Source of the DNA: Rhizomys pruinosus
Taxonomy: Eukaryota; Chordata; Mammalia; Rodentia; Spalacidae
Direction of reading: 5' to 3'
Assembly: GCA_009823505.1 (NCBI GenBank)
Contig: VZQC01009558.1
Location: forward strand, 1,720,568-1,784,567
Length of the DNA stretch: 64,000 bases
The notes beneath the pieces are model-generated. The model ran no database searches. It saw only the letters and a program-made list of their open reading frames with translations, and was not told where the DNA came from. The position numbers and the translations under genes are program-made. Shown piece by piece: positions 55,970 to 64,000 of this stretch. Within the stretch, counting starts at the first letter, position 1. The number at the start of each line of letters is the position of its first letter.

Positions 55970-56083
55970 TTCTAAGCCAGGGTCTTGCTATGTAGTCCAG
56001 CTGGTCTCCAACTCTTGTTACTCTTGCCTGGCCTTCCTGAGTGCTAGTACCTCCAGTGTACACCACCATGCCTGGCCTAAAGA
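55970..56083 (-). mobile_element. Old B1 SINE, antisense
   Basis: agccagggtcttgctatgta to gtacaccaccatgcctggcc. Confidence 0.75.
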
Positions 56084-56137
56084 TTCTTTCTTGATTTGAT
56101 ATTAAACCAGGAGTCTGAATCCTCCTGATAGCCAGTT

Positions 56138-56387
56138 AAAATTTTTTTTTTATTAATTTTATTTATTTCTGTATGTGTATGAATGTACTGTCTGCAGGCA
56201 AGTCTGTGCACCCGTCTCGTGCAACGCTGCAGAGGTCAGAAGAGGGTCTCGGATTCCCCTGGAACTGGAGTTCTCCTGGAATTGGAGCTTCAGACGGTTC
56301 TCAGCCGCCATGTGGCTGCTGGGGATCGAACCCGGGTCCTCTGTAAGAGCGGTCGGCGCTCTTAACCGCTAGGCCATCTCTCCAGCC
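56138..56387 (-). mobile_element. B2/B3 SINE, antisense, duplicated-middle form, with TSD
   Basis: It is flanked by cctgatagccagtt at 56,124-56,137 and 56,388-56,401. The body contains the duplicated middle (ggagttctcctggaattgga). Low divergence and a perfect TSD suggest a young copy. Confidence 0.95.
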
Positions 56388-56401
56388 CCTGATAGCCAGT
56401 T

Positions 56402-56840
56402 TATAAACGGAGTTTAATCTTTCTGAAAGTAAATGAAAGTCTTGGATAACATGCCTTATAAGTTCCACATTTTAATACCATGTCCGTGGTAATTAGCACT
56501 GAGCCTGGCCTACTTGGGAAACTGAGGAATGAGTGAGTGAACAAATGAATGAGTCTATCCTGTGCTCACATCAGTATTTGGGGGGGGGGTGCTACTTCAT
56601 TGGAACCGGAGAGGCCTCGGGGCATCTACTAGCCTCTGTCTCCACTCAGCAGACCACTTCTGTCCTACTGAGAGATGCTAGAAGGGAAAGACAGAAGCCA
56701 AGCAGTCTGCCATAGTTTGGGGTCCTTCATCACACACTGCACTCACAGGACAGTGGGGCCAGGACACCAGTGGGAAGGAAATCCTCCTGAGGGTTTTCCA
56801 CAGTGTTTGCTCACAGATGTCTAACGGGTGCCAAGTTCAA
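56402..56840. other. Intergenic, nothing recognised
   Basis: No gene or clear repeat; a G-run (ggggggggg) at about 56,580. Confidence 0.45.
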
Positions 56841-56844
56841 CATC

Positions 56845-57068
56845 ATTTAATAGTATTTTAGTTTTATCTACACGTGCATGTGTTCCTGTGTGTGAAGGTG
56901 CATGCCGAGGCCAGACACCAGGCATCACCCTGAGGATCACTGTCCACCTTCTCTGGCCAGCGCTGCCCATGATAGTGTACTCAGCATGTTTATGTGGCTC
57001 TGGGGATCAAACTCAGGTCCTTGTGGTTGACAGGCAAGCACTTTACCCAACAAGCCAGATCTCCAGCC
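56845..57068 (-). mobile_element. B3/B4-type SINE, antisense
   Basis: tctacacgtgcatgtgttcc to acaagccagatctccagcca. Confidence 0.7.
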
Positions 57069-57089
57069 ATAATATTATTTAATTACTAA

Positions 57090-57296
57090 AAAGATTTATT
57101 TATTTTTTTACTTATGTGTGTGTCTGTGTGGAGTTGTGCAGGAACATGAGTGCTTGCAGAAACCAGAAGAGGAGTCAAACCCTCTGGGGCTGGAGTTCCC
57201 GGCAGTCGTGAGGCACGTGGTGTGGTGCTGGGACTGAATTCAGGTCTGAAAGAGCTGCAAGTGCTCCTAACCATTGAACCATTTCTCCGGCCCTTC
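57090..57296 (-). mobile_element. B2/B3 SINE, antisense, old
   Basis: agatttatttatttttttac to ccattgaaccatttctccgg. Confidence 0.8.
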
Positions 57297-57347
57297 TTTT
57301 AAAAGGTGTCAGTTGGACATCTCTAAAGTGTTTAGTGATTGATGGAG

Positions 57348-57518
57348 TGGTTTCTTTTCTTTTCTTTTGGATCTTTTTGAGACAGGGTCTCCCTGTAGCC
57401 TCAGCTCGCCTGGAACTCACTATGTAGACCAGGCTGGCCTTGAACTCACAGAGATCTGCCTGCCTCTGCCTCATGAGTGCTGGGATTAAAGGTGTGTGCT
57501 ACTGTGTGGGGCTAGATG
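57348..57518 (-). mobile_element. B1 SINE, antisense
   Basis: gagacagggtctccctgtag to gtgctgggattaaaggtgtg. Confidence 0.9.
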
Positions 57519-57519
57519 G

Positions 57520-58460
57520 ATTGTTTCTCAGGCCCCTGGGTCTGGTGAGGAGGAGAGTGTGTGCAGTGCTTCTCTGTGAGGTTTGGAGTTGCCTGGTAAA
57601 ATTATAAAACTCACCATCTTAACTATTTTCAAGTATGAGACACAGTTACACTGTTGTAAAAAGATCTCCACAACTTTTTCATCTTGTAAACGGGCTAATA
57701 TGGTTTTAAACATCATTCAGAGTTCAGCTTTGTAGACAGAAGTCAGTTCTTCTCATAATTCCAGGTGTGTATGCCTTGACCTCCATCAACAGTCTTGATA
57801 AGTAAGCCACTTTCCGCCTCCCACCTGGGGCATGACCCTAGCAAGCTTTCAGGTTTGGTCATTGTCAGAAGAAACCAGGTATTCTAATCCAAGGCAGAAC
57901 TGCTTCTCGGCTTCCTCCCATCTACTGAAATTCAGCTAACTTCCTCATTCCACGCTGATTCCTTTTAAGTGCTAGAGACTCCAAGGACATAGTTCGGGCC
58001 TGGAAATGAGCAGGTGCATTCTAACATGTCCCCGTAAGCACCCCTGTCCTCCATTCCTCCAGTTCTTTTTGGCACTTCCTCCCTAGATATGCCCAGACGA
58101 TCCCTCATCAGAGTATTCGGTGCCCATTTTTGTTTGTCTGTCTGTCTTTCCCACCATACTTCAGCTCCTACAATCTGAAGGTTGGTGTCCATTTGACTTT
58201 GGAATGGACCCAATCAGCATGAACATGTTGGCTTTGCTGGTCTAAGGCAGGCCAGAAAGCTCACTGAATCACTGACTTCCTCTTTCTCTTCTGGCTCTGA
58301 AGGGTGCTGGCTTGAGTCTGTGAGTGTGAACCAGGTTGAGCTCTGCTCCTCTGAACAACCAGCATCGGCACAACTGCTGGCTCATGGTTAGACGCTTGAG
58401 AAACACTCTGAGAATGAATGAATCCGAGCAACAGAACCTAATTGAAATTTCTTAGAGGAA
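57520..58460. other. Intergenic, nothing recognised
   Basis: No gene or clear repeat identified. Confidence 0.45.
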
Positions 58461-58464
58461 GGAT

Positions 58465-58567
58465 TCTTCCCTTCCTCTTCCCTTCCTCCTTACTTCCTTC
58501 CCTCCCTCATCTTTCTTCTCTCCCTCTCTTCCTTTTTTCCCTTCACCTCTCTCCCTCCTTTTCCTCT

Positions 58568-58599
<32 letters not shown>

Positions 58600-58673
58600 T
58601 CTCCCCCTTTCCTTCCCTTCCTCCCTCCGTCTCCCTCTCTCCCTCTTTCCTTTCGTCCTCCTTCCCTCACTAC
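58465..58673. repeat. Polypyrimidine tract (TTCC/CTC-rich)
   Basis: About 210 bp of almost only C and T, including (TTCCTC)n and (CTC)n runs. The serine-rich + frame and the Arg/Lys/Glu-rich - frame are compositional. Confidence 0.93.
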
Positions 58674-58703
58674 ATTGAAATGTGCCTTTAAAACAGGCAC
58701 ACT

Positions 58704-58880
58704 GAGCCGGGCGTGGTGGCGCACGCCTTTAATCTTAGCACTTGGGAGGCAGAGGCAGGCGGATCTTTGTGAGTTCATTGACAGCCTGGTCTACAGAGTA
58801 AGTTCCAGGACAGCTGGGGCTACAGGGAGACCCTGTCTCGAAAAGACCAAAACAAAAAACAAAAAACAAAAAAAACAACA
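58704..58880 (+). mobile_element. B1 SINE
   Basis: gagccgggcgtggtggcgca to gagaccctgtctcgaaaaga plus an A-rich tail; CpGs are retained, so it is young. Confidence 0.95.
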
Positions 58881-59111
58881 GGCACACTGTTTATGTCTAA
58901 GGGTGAAAGTAATTATGTCACAGGGAATGCTGAGCTTAATAGGTAAGGGGCTTTTAACCTCCTGTGGGGTGAGGACATGCTTGTTAAGAAGATGAGTGAC
59001 ATGAGAGTGTTATGGTAAGGCAGGCTGTGCAGGAAAACAGCAAGCCGAGGGGAGCAGTTTGTGACGACTTAAGGACATCATGCAGCCATCATCAGAATCA
59101 TGGGGCAGGGC

Positions 59112-59239
59112 AAGTGCCCAGGTAGATGCCCATGCCAGTGTGATGTGGGCTGTAGCCATCATCAGAGCCATGGGAAGTGCCCAGGTAGATGCTCATGCCA
59201 GTGTGATGTGGGCTGTAGCCATCATGGCAAGTGCCCAGG
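59112..59239. repeat. 63-bp minisatellite, two copies plus partial third
   Basis: The unit starting aagtgcccaggtagatgccc recurs at 59,112 and 59,175. A third shortened start lies at 59,229. The surrounding gccatcatcag motif also repeats. Confidence 0.9.
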
Positions 59240-59519
59240 TGAGCTCATATTTTCAAACAACTTGGGCCAGAACCATCAACCACAGAAGTGTATGTTGAAT
59301 GCTGTTTCTTTCACGACAGTCAGTACTTTTTCCCCTTCGGCACCTTGCTGATGGCTGTGGACAGATGTTAGAGCAGCCTGCCTGTGATATAGAGATTTAA
59401 GACTCCTGGCTGGGAGGCTGCCTTCCCTGTGAGAATAGTCAGTGGAAAGGGAAAAAGACTCATGGTGAATAAATCAAAAGAACAGGCACTTATGAATGCA
59501 TGTTCCTGTATGACACAAG

Positions 59520-59930
59520 GAAAAGCTGCCACAGGTAGCCTGATGCAGGGCAGTTAGAAAATGTTTTAGCCAGACCGAGCCCTTCCACCCTGTGATTCGT
59601 TCTTGCCCTCTGCCCTGCTAACCCCCAGCCAGGCAGAGTGCCCATACCCAGCTGCACCTCTGCTCAAGGAAGCTGACTCTCTCTTTGGTACCAGGAAAGA
59701 GACTTAATTTTGAAAAATGTCTAACTGAAACTTTTGTTATCTGGCTTGTCCCTGGTAGGATGTGATTGTTGGGGGGGGGGGCTTTATAAACTGTACCCTG
59801 TCCCTCCTCTGGGTCAAGAATTCTGTCAGGCATTAGCTTTCTCTTGACCATTGGCTAATAAACAGACTGTTAATTCGACCATCACTGTGTCGAGTTCCTC
59901 TGTCGCTTACGTCTGGTACAACACAAGGAC
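59520..59930 (+). mobile_element. Possible LTR fragment
   Basis: A TATA-like tttataaactg (about 59,782) is followed about 75 bp later by ctaataaacagac and a short U5-like stretch ending ggtacaaca. Spacing and texture fit an ERV LTR 3' half. A G-run is at about 59,770. No target-site duplication was found. Confidence 0.35.
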
Positions 59931-60076
59931 ATGTGTAAAAATTCAAACTCATAACCTTATCACTGGAAGGAATTCCCACAAAATAACATGGTGTTAATGC
60001 TGTGAACTAAAGGAAGTTCTCTGTGGGATGTGACTCAGATCTGCCAGAGAGTGAGGCAATGGGCAGGGCACGTGCA

Positions 60077-60078
<2 letters not shown>

Positions 60079-60112
<34 letters not shown>
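60079..60112. repeat. (TG)n microsatellite
   Basis: About 17 GT/TG units. Confidence 0.95.
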
Positions 60113-60116
<4 letters not shown>

Positions 60117-60177
60117 CACATGCATGTATGCAGAGCCTCAGGTCAACCTTGGCTGTCATTACTCTGGTACCATCAAC

Positions 60178-60305
60178 CTTGTTTTTGAGACAGAGCTTTT
60201 CATCGGTCAGGAACTCACTGAGCCCACTAGGCTGGCCGTGGAGCACCAGGGGTCTCTCTGCCTCCCCAGCATAGGGGTGCGAGCATGTGCTATCACAGAT
60301 GGCTT
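60178..60305 (-). mobile_element. Old B1 SINE, antisense
   Basis: ttttgagacagagcttttca to gagcatgtgctatcacagat. Confidence 0.65.
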
Positions 60306-60309
60306 TAAT

Positions 60310-60525
60310 TTTTTAAAATTTTCTTCTTTATTTTTTATTTTATGTGTATGACTGTTTTGCCTGCATGTAAAGGCACCATACATGCAGAAGCCACAAAAGG
60401 GCATCATGTGTCTTGGAACTGAAGTTACGGATGGTTGTGGATGCTGGGCACGGAACCCAGGTCTTCTGCAAGAGCTGCCAGCGCTCTTAACCTCTGGGCC
60501 ATCTCGCCACATACCCTCCCTCCCC
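60310..60525 (-). mobile_element. B2/B3 SINE, antisense, old
   Basis: tttattttatgtgtatgact to aacctctgggccatctcgcc. Confidence 0.75.
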
Positions 60526-60609
60526 CAGCTTCTTAAAAATGTGGTTCTGTGAATCAAACTAAGGTCCTTGAGTGATTACGGGATGAGCCATCTCCTCAGC
60601 CCATGACAT

Positions 60610-61430
60610 TTCTGCTTTTATTGGGGGACAGAGATCGAGAAATCTGAGAAATGGCAAATCAAATCCCATAGACAATACTTCGGTGGAACTGTCCCATAAT
60701 GACTCTGATGTGTTTTCTGCTATGGCATTGGTCTCTCTGGATTTCATGGTGGTCACTGTGATACAGAGATTGGGGACACACAGTCTAGTGGAGGAGACAG
60801 ACAGGGGAATCAATATCCTCATGTGTCGGGTGCCATAATATATGTCGTTCAGAGAGCATAGAGGAGAGAGGGGTTGGTTCCTAGCTCTTTGGCTGTATTC
60901 ATACAGTTTTGTCTGGTGGACACCATAGATGGATTCTGTGACTACCCATGGAATTAATTACTGTTCTTGTCACCGTCATTAAATACCAGACAGAAGCAGA
61001 CAGGAGTGACTTATGGTTGCTTTACCTCAGAAGCTTGGGCGGGAGGTCACTGCAAGTATGTGCTGGGAGCGCTCTCACTGGACGGGAAGCAGAGAGCAGG
61101 GGAGGGAGGCCGAGCAACCCCTGAGACTGCTTCCGGCCTCCCACCCCTGCAGCTAGCTGTGTCTCTCATGGTTTCTAGAACCTCCTGAAGTGCAGCCACC
61201 AGCTGAGGAACCAGCATCCAACCCATGAGCCAGGAGGGAACAGTGTACATTTAAAACACAACACCTCCAACCTTCTAAGACGATGTAAGCACTTTAAATG
61301 TTCTGTAAAACCACACCCTTCTTAGCAACCCAGGAAACACGTGACTTCCATGAGATGGTTTGATGGAGACACTAGGGTCAGGTGACTGGATCATCACCCC
61401 AAATCACAATAGCTACAAGCCTGCACACTG
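60610..61430. other. Intergenic, nothing firm recognised
   Basis: About 60,960-61,350 vaguely resembles the rodent repeat at 1.04-1.36 kb (gtcaccgtcattaaatacca, then aaccttctaagacgatgtaa) but is too diverged to be sure. Confidence 0.35.
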
Positions 61431-61432
61431 TG

Positions 61433-61505
61433 TCTTTCTTCCTTTTCTTTCTTTCTTCTTTCATTTTCTTTCCTTCTTTATCTATTTATTTTTCTTCCTT
61501 TTTGT
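61433..61505. repeat. Short pyrimidine-rich tract
   Basis: TTCC/TTTC-rich stretch of about 70 bp. Confidence 0.8.
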
Positions 61506-61624
61506 TTAAATTTAGATACAAATTTAGGTTTCATTTTAGGGGCCAAATCTAGTGAATATTTTCAGGTTCTGAAATCTGTAAGGAATTTCTTCTTAACTGT
61601 CCAAATGTGTTCTCTTTAGTATTT

Positions 61625-61965
61625 TAGAGACTCTTTGTGACAATCTATCCTCTTTGTCAGCTTGGCAGGATTTAGCGTCACTCTGGGTGGTCTGTAAAGG
61701 CATTTCCAAATAGGCCAGGTCCAACGGGGATGAGCGGCACATCCCACCGGCTGTGGTTCTGCAGTGAATAAGATGCAGTTGCCAGTGTTTGTCTCTCTTG
61801 GCTTCCTGACTGGGGTGCAATGTGACCTAACACCTTCCCTTCCGCCCAGCTGACTTCCTTGTATCCCACCAGGGTTCCCTCACAGGGTGAGCCAGAACAA
61901 ACCTTCTCTTCTTTCTTTAAGTTGTCTTTGTCAGGTATTCTGTCACAGCCACAAGGAAAGTAACA
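61625..61965 (+). mobile_element. Rodent interspersed repeat (family not certain)
   Basis: ctctttgtcagcttggcagg, then cttggcttcctgactggggt, then gtttgtcaggtattctgtcacagcc-like end. It matches a common rodent repeat text that normally ends aaagtaactaataca. Confidence 0.5.
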
Positions 61966-62224
61966 CTCTCCTTCCAGGTTAGACTTGGGGTCAAGGCCAG
62001 GTTTGGCAATCAGAGACCTGTATCCAATCTGGCTCTGGAGTCACCCTTGTGCCAGCTCCAAGTGTCAATGTACTCTGGTCCTCAGCTCCCAAGGGGCCCA
62101 TAGGACAACAGGATTAAACGATGAGAGGTGGCAAAAACCTTGTCCTGAGTGAGTGCACTGGCTGTCTGTCTCTTCTACCTCCACTCTGCTCTAAGTGCCT
62201 ACTCCCACCTGGATTATAGCTTTT

Positions 62225-62460
62225 AATTTTTATTTTTCCCCCTGTGAGTGCATGAGGTAGCATGGCATGTATGTGTTTGTGTATGCATGTTTGCATGTGT
62301 GTGGGCACATGTTTGTGAGTGCATGTCCACACGTGTTTGTGCATGTACATGTGGAGGCCTGAGGCTGATGCCAGGAACCATCTTCCATTGCTTTTCAACC
62401 TTATTCTTTGAAGCAAAAACCTCTTGGTCAAACCCAGGGCTCACAAGCCTGGTCTTAGTA
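62225..62460 (-). mobile_element. B3/B4-type SINE, antisense, old
   Basis: tttttccccctgtgagtgca to aaacccagggctcacaagcc, with a GT-rich middle. Confidence 0.55.
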
Positions 62461-62905
62461 GCTGGCTTGCCCAGGCCCTGTGTCTACTTTCTCCGTCTGG
62501 AATTACAGGTTGGCCCCACAGTCACCCAGCATTTGGCTTCTGAGACCACCCACCCCCTAATCCCTCATCTCCTCACCCCCACCTCTTAGTAAACTCACTT
62601 CCTTGTGTGCCTGGGGATAAAACTGCCGTTCTGGGGATATTCTAACACTGGTCATCCTAATCTGGACACAGGTAGGCCAGCTGCCATGCCTGAAATAAAC
62701 CTGACTTCCTTTTCAACAGAGTCCTGAAATTTTCTCCTCTCTGTCCTGAGTCTCCCCTCAAAATGAACCTAACAGCCGGTGCTGTAAACCCGGCTGAGGT
62801 TCGAGACTCTGGCTGGCTTTGGTGTGGCTGGCAGATTCTGATCAGAATGGCTGCCAAGTATAGGCTCTGCATTACCATGGATTTGACTTCATCCAAAGGA
62901 ACTGT

Positions 62906-62985
62906 TTCTCTCTCTCCTCTCCTCCCCTCCCCTCCCCTCCCCTCTCCTCCCCTCCCCTCCCCTTCTCCTCCTCCTCCTTCTTCGG
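62906..62985. repeat. C/T-rich tract (CCCCT)n
   Basis: Runs of cccctcccctcccct and cctcctcctcc. A smaller CTCTC tract follows at about 63,030-63,116. Confidence 0.92.
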
Positions 62986-63764
62986 CAAACCAGGCTCCCA
63001 ATTCTCCCCCTCCACATGGCCTAAGTCTGAGTCTCTCTCTCTCTCCTCTGATCGCTCTCCCCTCTCTCTCGCGCTCTGGCTTCGTTGCTCACCTCTCCTC
63101 TCCTCTCCTCTCCTGCAGTGGCTGAAAACCCAGCTGGAACTGAACCTCCTGGTCCAGCGGGGCCCAGCCTTGGAGCCATTGTAGAGCCCTTGCTTCCTTG
63201 ACTCACATTAACTTTCAATCAACTTTCAATTCGGAGTAAGTTGCCTGTTTTTAGCCGCTGTCTTTCCCTGGCCCAGTGCCCCTTCCCTCCATCCCTTCCC
63301 CATCCTCCTTAAGCCATGGTGGAGCCAAGACTAAGCCTCCGGGACCCTCACCAGGTTGAAAAACACCCCCTCTTCAAGGGCTCTCCCCATCCGGCCACTG
63401 ATCATTCCAGAGGATGCTCTGTCTCAGACCTTGGCCTCCGCCTGTCCTCTGATGTTTCAGGGGATGCTCTGCTTCCATGTTTGCCCCTGTCCGACCTCTG
63501 ATCACTATAGGGGACACTTTGTCTTGATCCTTGGTCTCTGCTGTAGGCTTTGCAATAGACAACTCACATTTGAAACCTGATCCTGACTGCTAAAAATGTT
63601 TTCTAAATTGGGGCTCTCCCAGACCTAAGTATCTATGGTTCTTTTGCACTATGGTGGGAACGCTCCTTCTAACAACTTGCCCTTCTGAGGCAAGTCCCTT
63701 CCTCCTCCTCTCCCAGCATCTTAACAACTGTCCTCCTGAGGCTTGTTCCTGTCTCGACTTCCTT
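62986..63764. other. Intergenic, nothing recognised
   Basis: No recognised gene. Two imperfect ~70-bp repeats around ggatgctctgtctcagacct (63,410 and 63,460; further variant at 63,510) give a weak internal periodicity. Confidence 0.4.
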
Positions 63765-63765
63765 G

Positions 63766-63862
63766 TCAAAACCAGCCCCAGCTGTCCTGGAACTCCCTAT
63801 ATAGACCAGGCTGGACTTGAACTCACAGAGATCCTCCTGCCTCTGCCTCCCAAGTGCTGGGA
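63766..63862 (-). mobile_element. B1 SINE fragment, antisense
   Basis: agccccagctgtcctggaac to cccaagtgctgggattt; its 5' end is cut by the next SINE. Confidence 0.88.
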
Positions 63863-64000
63863 TTTTTTTTTTTTTTTTTTTTTAAAATTTTTTTTTATTA
63901 ATTTTTATTATTTTTCGTATGTGTATGAATGTATGTCTGCATGCAAGTCTGTGCACCCGTGTCATGCAATGCGCTGAGGTCAGAAGAGGGTCTCGGATTC
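63863..64000 (-). mobile_element. B2/B3 SINE, antisense, cut by the window end
   Basis: T-run, then cgtatgtgtatgaatgtatg to gaagagggtctcggattc at the last base. Confidence 0.92.

Noticed and set aside
59112..59240. CRISPR-like array
   Set aside because: The repeated unit is direct and continuous with no distinct spacers, and the DNA is from a mammal.

Overview
This is nuclear DNA from a rodent, almost certainly a muroid (mouse, rat, hamster or vole type). B1 (7SL-derived) and B2/B3 (tRNA-derived, beginning ggggctggagagatggc) SINEs occur together in large numbers, and the LINE-1 ORF1/ORF2 remnants are rodent-like. I cannot name the species. The SINE and L1 subfamilies do not look like typical Mus or Rattus consensus sequences. 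About two thirds of the window is transposon-derived, and real protein-coding content is confined to one gene family.

The genes are KDM4D-like JmjN/JmjC histone demethylases with intronless coding regions, all on the + strand. Locus 1 (coding 13,616-14,998) has a complete catalytic core. It also has a TATA-like promoter (about 12.78 kb), a non-coding first exon, a 570-bp 5'UTR intron, and a poly(A) signal at 16,388. Locus 2 (33,230-34,219) is about 95% identical through the catalytic core. It has a 6-bp in-frame deletion that removes the methyl-lysine-pocket tyrosine, and it stops right after the second zinc-binding cysteine pair. Its former tail is decayed but recognisable. Locus 3 (39,675-39,878) is a small frameshifted, internally deleted remnant. 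This resembles the KDM4D/KDM4E cluster of other mammals. I see no other host gene.

Repeat layout. 0-10 kb: an old SINE and other repeats, then a nearly full-length dead L1 (about 1.4-8.0 kb) with a U6 snRNA copy inside ORF1, followed by a second L1 3' end with an unusually long 3' region. 11.2-12.5 kb: an L1-tailed element with a target-site duplication (TSD) and a nested B1. 18.5-21.8 kb: an L1 split by a 1,665-bp element. 22-24.7 kb: SINEs, a solo LTR inside a SINE, and a second 1,660-bp element of the same family. 25-33 kb: SINEs, an old L1 and a minus-strand copy of that family. 36-41.7 kb: a very dense SINE cluster around the KDM4 remnant. 45-46.5 kb: an L1 carrying what looks like a 3' transduction. 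47.9-49.4 kb: a 1.5-kb pure-pyrimidine satellite with a 142-bp higher-order repeat. 51.2-52.4 kb: another L1-tailed element. 53-64 kb: scattered SINEs, LTR-like fragments and pyrimidine tracts in otherwise featureless DNA.

The most interesting non-genic signal is two recurrent families of about 1.2-1.7 kb (called A and B here). They lack L1 coding sequence but end in L1 3'UTR-like sequence or poly(A). Three of the copies have 16-bp TSDs, so they look like non-autonomous passengers of L1. The most interesting genic signal is the patchwork of near-identity and decay between the two KDM4D loci, which suggests gene conversion, together with the altered substrate pocket of locus 2.
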